A stretch of 39,445 nt of DNA from Vicinamibacteria bacterium (GTDB lineage: Bacteria; Acidobacteriota; Vicinamibacteria; Fen-336; JAGNNV01). This document shows, piece after piece, positions 37,648 to 39,445 of this stretch (position 1 is its first letter; each line of letters begins with the position of its first letter). Under the pieces are notes generated by a model that was given only the letters and a program-made list of their open reading frames with translations, searched no databases and was not told the DNA's origin. A program made the position numbers and the translations under genes. Location of the stretch: NCBI GenBank assembly GCA_019694155.1, contig JAIBCN010000013.1, positions 1-39,445 on the forward strand, read 5' to 3'.

Positions 37648-37653
37648 ATTTTA
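37648..37653 (-). promoter_or_regulatory. -10 element (TAAAAT) before the 37.6 kb membrane-protein gene
   Basis: TAAAAT on the minus strand ends 8 nt before the TTG start. No strong -35 is visible at 17 nt. AGG lies 5 nt from the TTG, so a short-leader alternative with a weak ribosome site cannot be excluded. Confidence 0.35.
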
Positions 37654-37728
37654 CGGGGTCGGCGCGGTTCGGCCGCGCGGTGACGGCTCGTGGGGCGATC
37701 GATCCGGCCGCGCGGCCCCTTGCGGGAG

Positions 37729-38439
37729 CTACACCTCGCCGACGTGCAGCCAGGCGATGCCGAAGGTCAGCGGCCGCGACCTCACGTCCCTGAGTCCGGC
37801 CGCTCGCATCAGGGCTCCGAAGCCTTCGGGCGACTCGAAGTTCGCCACCGACCTCGGCAGATACGAGTAGGCCGCGCGGCTGCTGACCAGGGCGCCGATC
37901 TGCGGGAGGATGTGATTGAAGTAGAAGCGGAAGACCACCCCGATGACGCCGCGGGTCTCATGAAACTCGAGGACCACCACCCGCCGCCCGGGTTTCACCA
38001 CCCGCCGCATCTCGCGCAAACCCTGGGCGCGGTCGAGGACGTTCCTGATCCCGAAGGCGATGGAGGCGCCATCGAACCGGGCATCCGCGAAAGGAAGGCG
38101 CTCGGCGTCGCTCTGGCAGACGCGCGCGCCCGGGTGCCCTCCACGGTCGAACTTCGGACGGGCGAGCCGAAGCATGCCGAACGAGAGATCGGCTCCCACG
38201 CTCCTCGTGGCCCCCGCCGTCAGCTCCTCGAGCAGAAGATCGCCCGTTCCCGTCGCGAGATCGAGGATGCAGTCGCCCTCCCGGACCGCGAGGGCGCGCA
38301 CCGCCTGAAGGCGCCACGCCACGTCGACGCGCGCGGACAGAACCCGGTTCAGAAGGTCGTAGCGCGGCGCGATGGCGTCGAACATCGCGCGGACGTTCTC
38401 CTTCTCGGGCCGGCCGGGAGTGGGAGCGGGTCCGGTCAC
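37729..38439 (-). CDS. ubiE: Demethylmenaquinone / ubiquinone methyltransferase
   Basis: A 236-residue class I SAM-dependent methyltransferase that adds the ring methyl of menaquinone (or of 2-methoxy-6-polyprenylbenzoquinol). It begins around KENVRAMFDAIAPRYDLLNRVLS, then has motif I ILDLATGTGDLL (about residues 58-69), and DGASIAFGIRNVLDR and VVVLEFHETRG, all family features. The stop is at 37729. Its ATG overlaps the ubiA stop (ATGA), so the two are co-translated; both act on the same quinone at the membrane. In an organism of this type menaquinone is likelier than ubiquinone; the name covers both. Confidence 0.93.
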   Translation of the reverse strand: MTGPAPTPGRPEKENVRAMFDAIAPRYDLLNRVLSARVDVAWRLQAVRALAVREGDCILDLATGTGDLLLEELTAGATRSVGADLSFGMLRLARPKFDRGGHPGARVCQSDAERLPFADARFDGASIAFGIRNVLDRAQGLREMRRVVKPGRRVVVLEFHETRGVIGVVFRFYFNHILPQIGALVSSRAAYSYLPRSVANFESPEGFGALMRAAGLRDVRSRPLTFGIAWLHVGEV

Positions 38440-39332
38440 TTCAGAAGGCTCGCGATCAGCACGGTCACAAGGTACAACACTCCGATCCAGCCGTTGACCG
38501 TGAAGAACGCCGCATCGATCCGGGAGAGATCTTCAGCGGTCACGAGAGAGTGCTCGTAGCCGAACAGGCCGAAGACGAGCGCCATCCCCGCGAAGTACGA
38601 CCAGTGAAGCGGCTCCACGAGAGGGACGGTGAGAAGAAAAGCGATGGCCAGGACATGCGCCGCCCGAGCGAGCCGCAGGGCGCGAGGGACGCCGAAGCGA
38701 ACCGGGATGGAATGCAGGGACAGCGAATGATCGAACTCGACGTCCTGACACGAATAGAGGATGTCGAAGCCCCCCACCCAGAAGAGGACGGCGAGACCGA
38801 TGGGGATGGGGGTCACTTCGAACTGGCCGCGCACCGCGAGCCACGCGCCCACGGGCGCGATGGCGAGGGAGAGACCCAGCACCATGTGCGAAAGCATGGT
38901 GAAACGCTTCGTGAAGGAATAGCCGCAGACGATGACGAGAGCCACGGGCGAGAGGGCGAAGCAGAGGGGATTGAGACGCCAGGCCGCGCCCACGAACACC
39001 GCGATCGAGGCCACCACGAATGCAAGCACCTGCGGCTTCGACAGAATCCCGGAGGGAAGCTCCCGACTGGCGGTGCGGGGGTTTTTCGCGTCGATCTCCG
39101 CGTCGAGCCAGCGATTGAAGCCCATGGCGGCGCTGCGGGCGCTCACCATAGCCACGATCACCCACAGGAGCTTCCCCGCATCGAACCCCTCGCGCCGCAC
39201 GGCCAGCGCGAAGGCGGCAAGGGCGAAGGGCATGGCGAAGATCGAGTGAGAGAACTTGATCATGCGGCCGAAGCTGGCCAAACGGCCCAGGAGCGAGGGC
39301 GGCGGCGCGCCCGCGGCAGGCGTCGCCATCAC
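38436..39332 (-). CDS. UbiA/MqnP-type prenyltransferase
   Basis: A 298-residue integral membrane prenyltransferase that attaches the polyprenyl tail to the aromatic quinone precursor. The first aspartate-rich motif is FNRWLDAEIDAKNPRTASRE (about residues 72-91), followed by the second one, SCQDVEFDHSLSLHSIP. About eight or nine hydrophobic helices span the chain. These patterns fit both UbiA (4-hydroxybenzoate) and MqnP (futalosine pathway); with no other pathway gene complete in the window I do not choose. The start is GTG 39332 or ATG 39329, overlapping the stop of the gene above (GTGA). It is coupled with ubiE. Confidence 0.9.
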   Translation of the reverse strand: MMATPAAGAPPPSLLGRLASFGRMIKFSHSIFAMPFALAAFALAVRREGFDAGKLLWVIVAMVSARSAAMGFNRWLDAEIDAKNPRTASRELPSGILSKPQVLAFVVASIAVFVGAAWRLNPLCFALSPVALVIVCGYSFTKRFTMLSHMVLGLSLAIAPVGAWLAVRGQFEVTPIPIGLAVLFWVGGFDILYSCQDVEFDHSLSLHSIPVRFGVPRALRLARAAHVLAIAFLLTVPLVEPLHWSYFAGMALVFGLFGYEHSLVTAEDLSRIDAAFFTVNGWIGVLYLVTVLIASLLK

Positions 39333-39445
39333 GCGACTCCCCGGGCGGGAACCGCCTCGTTGAGCACGAACGCGAGGGGATCGGCGGGCGGCCCGCCCTC
39401 GAACCCGACGGCCGCGAATCGGGCCCGGCTACCCGCGCGGATCTC
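39329..39445 (-). CDS. C-terminal 38 residues of an unidentified protein, cut by the window edge
   Basis: An in-frame open end: 38 codons from base 39445 to a TGA at 39329-39331, ending LAFVLNEAVPARGVA. Its stop overlaps the ubiA/mqnP start (GTGA), so it is the upstream gene of the same operon and likely also acts in quinone synthesis. The fragment is too short to name; a UbiD- or UbiX-like decarboxylase or another quinone enzyme is only a guess. Confidence 0.6.
   Translation of the reverse strand, partial: EIRAGSRARFAAVGFEGGPPADPLAFVLNEAVPARGVA

Overview
This window is a 39.4 kb piece of chromosome from a GC-rich bacterium (about two-thirds G+C by eye). The organism is Gram-negative with an outer membrane: it has a Kdo (LPS) operon, a TolC-type outer-membrane channel with an RND pump, and SppA. 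It also carries IHF/HU-type proteins and quinone genes. The neighbourhoods ihfA-merR-tRNA(Pro)-surE and kdsB-pyrG-kdsA-kdsD are reminiscent of Acidobacteriota and the former Deltaproteobacteria. I cannot place it more precisely. I see no mobile element, phage or CRISPR array, and the content is mostly core metabolism.

Layout, left to right. Bases 1-7.0 kb: sppA (cut by the left edge), a YfgM-like TPR membrane protein, tRNA-Arg(CCT) and apt, all on the minus strand; then a plus-strand tandem sulfatase, acyP (minus), tRNA-Pro(CGG) (plus) and surE (minus). Bases 7.0-7.6 kb: a gene-poor stretch with one possible 54-residue ORF, two imperfect copies of a hairpin-forming repeat and a GC-rich hairpin. 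Bases 7.5-10.5 kb: tRNA-Pro(GGG), a MerR regulator, ihfA and der (minus), then a divergent HU/IHF-like gene. Bases 10.5-14.6 kb: priA, a family 4 uracil-DNA glycosylase and a HAD phosphatase (minus). Bases 14.6-18.9 kb: the plus-strand operon kdsB-pyrG-kdsA-kdsD, which makes CMP-Kdo precursors and the CTP they need. Bases 18.9-30.2 kb: a long minus-strand run of ppx, ppk, a polytopic membrane protein, a fabG-like reductase, a DUF6544-like membrane protein, glutaminyl cyclotransferase, a radical SAM/SPASM protein, folE and an FAD monooxygenase. Base 30.3 kb: pdxH (plus). Bases 30.9-36.9 kb: a minus-strand efflux operon (tetR, tolC-like, adaptor, RND pump). Bases 37.0-39.4 kb: an unknown membrane protein, ubiE/menG, ubiA/mqnP and the tail of one more gene.

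Two features run through the window. First, several first-in-transcript genes have a sigma70-like -10 hexamer ending only 6-9 nt before a start codon that is often GTG or TTG and lacks a usable Shine-Dalgarno. This predicts leaderless mRNAs for the sulfatase, HAD, kdsB, FAD monooxygenase, ppx, pdxH, the 37.6 kb membrane protein and perhaps surE. Operon-internal genes use ATGA/GTGA overlaps instead. Second, all four convergent protein-coding gene pairs are 7 nt apart or less, or overlap, leaving no room for intrinsic terminators.

The most unusual protein observations are a sulfatase made of an inactive and an active sulfatase domain in one chain, and a radical SAM/SPASM protein whose cluster cysteines are spaced CX3CX10C. 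No wholly new multi-gene defence or mobile system is visible.
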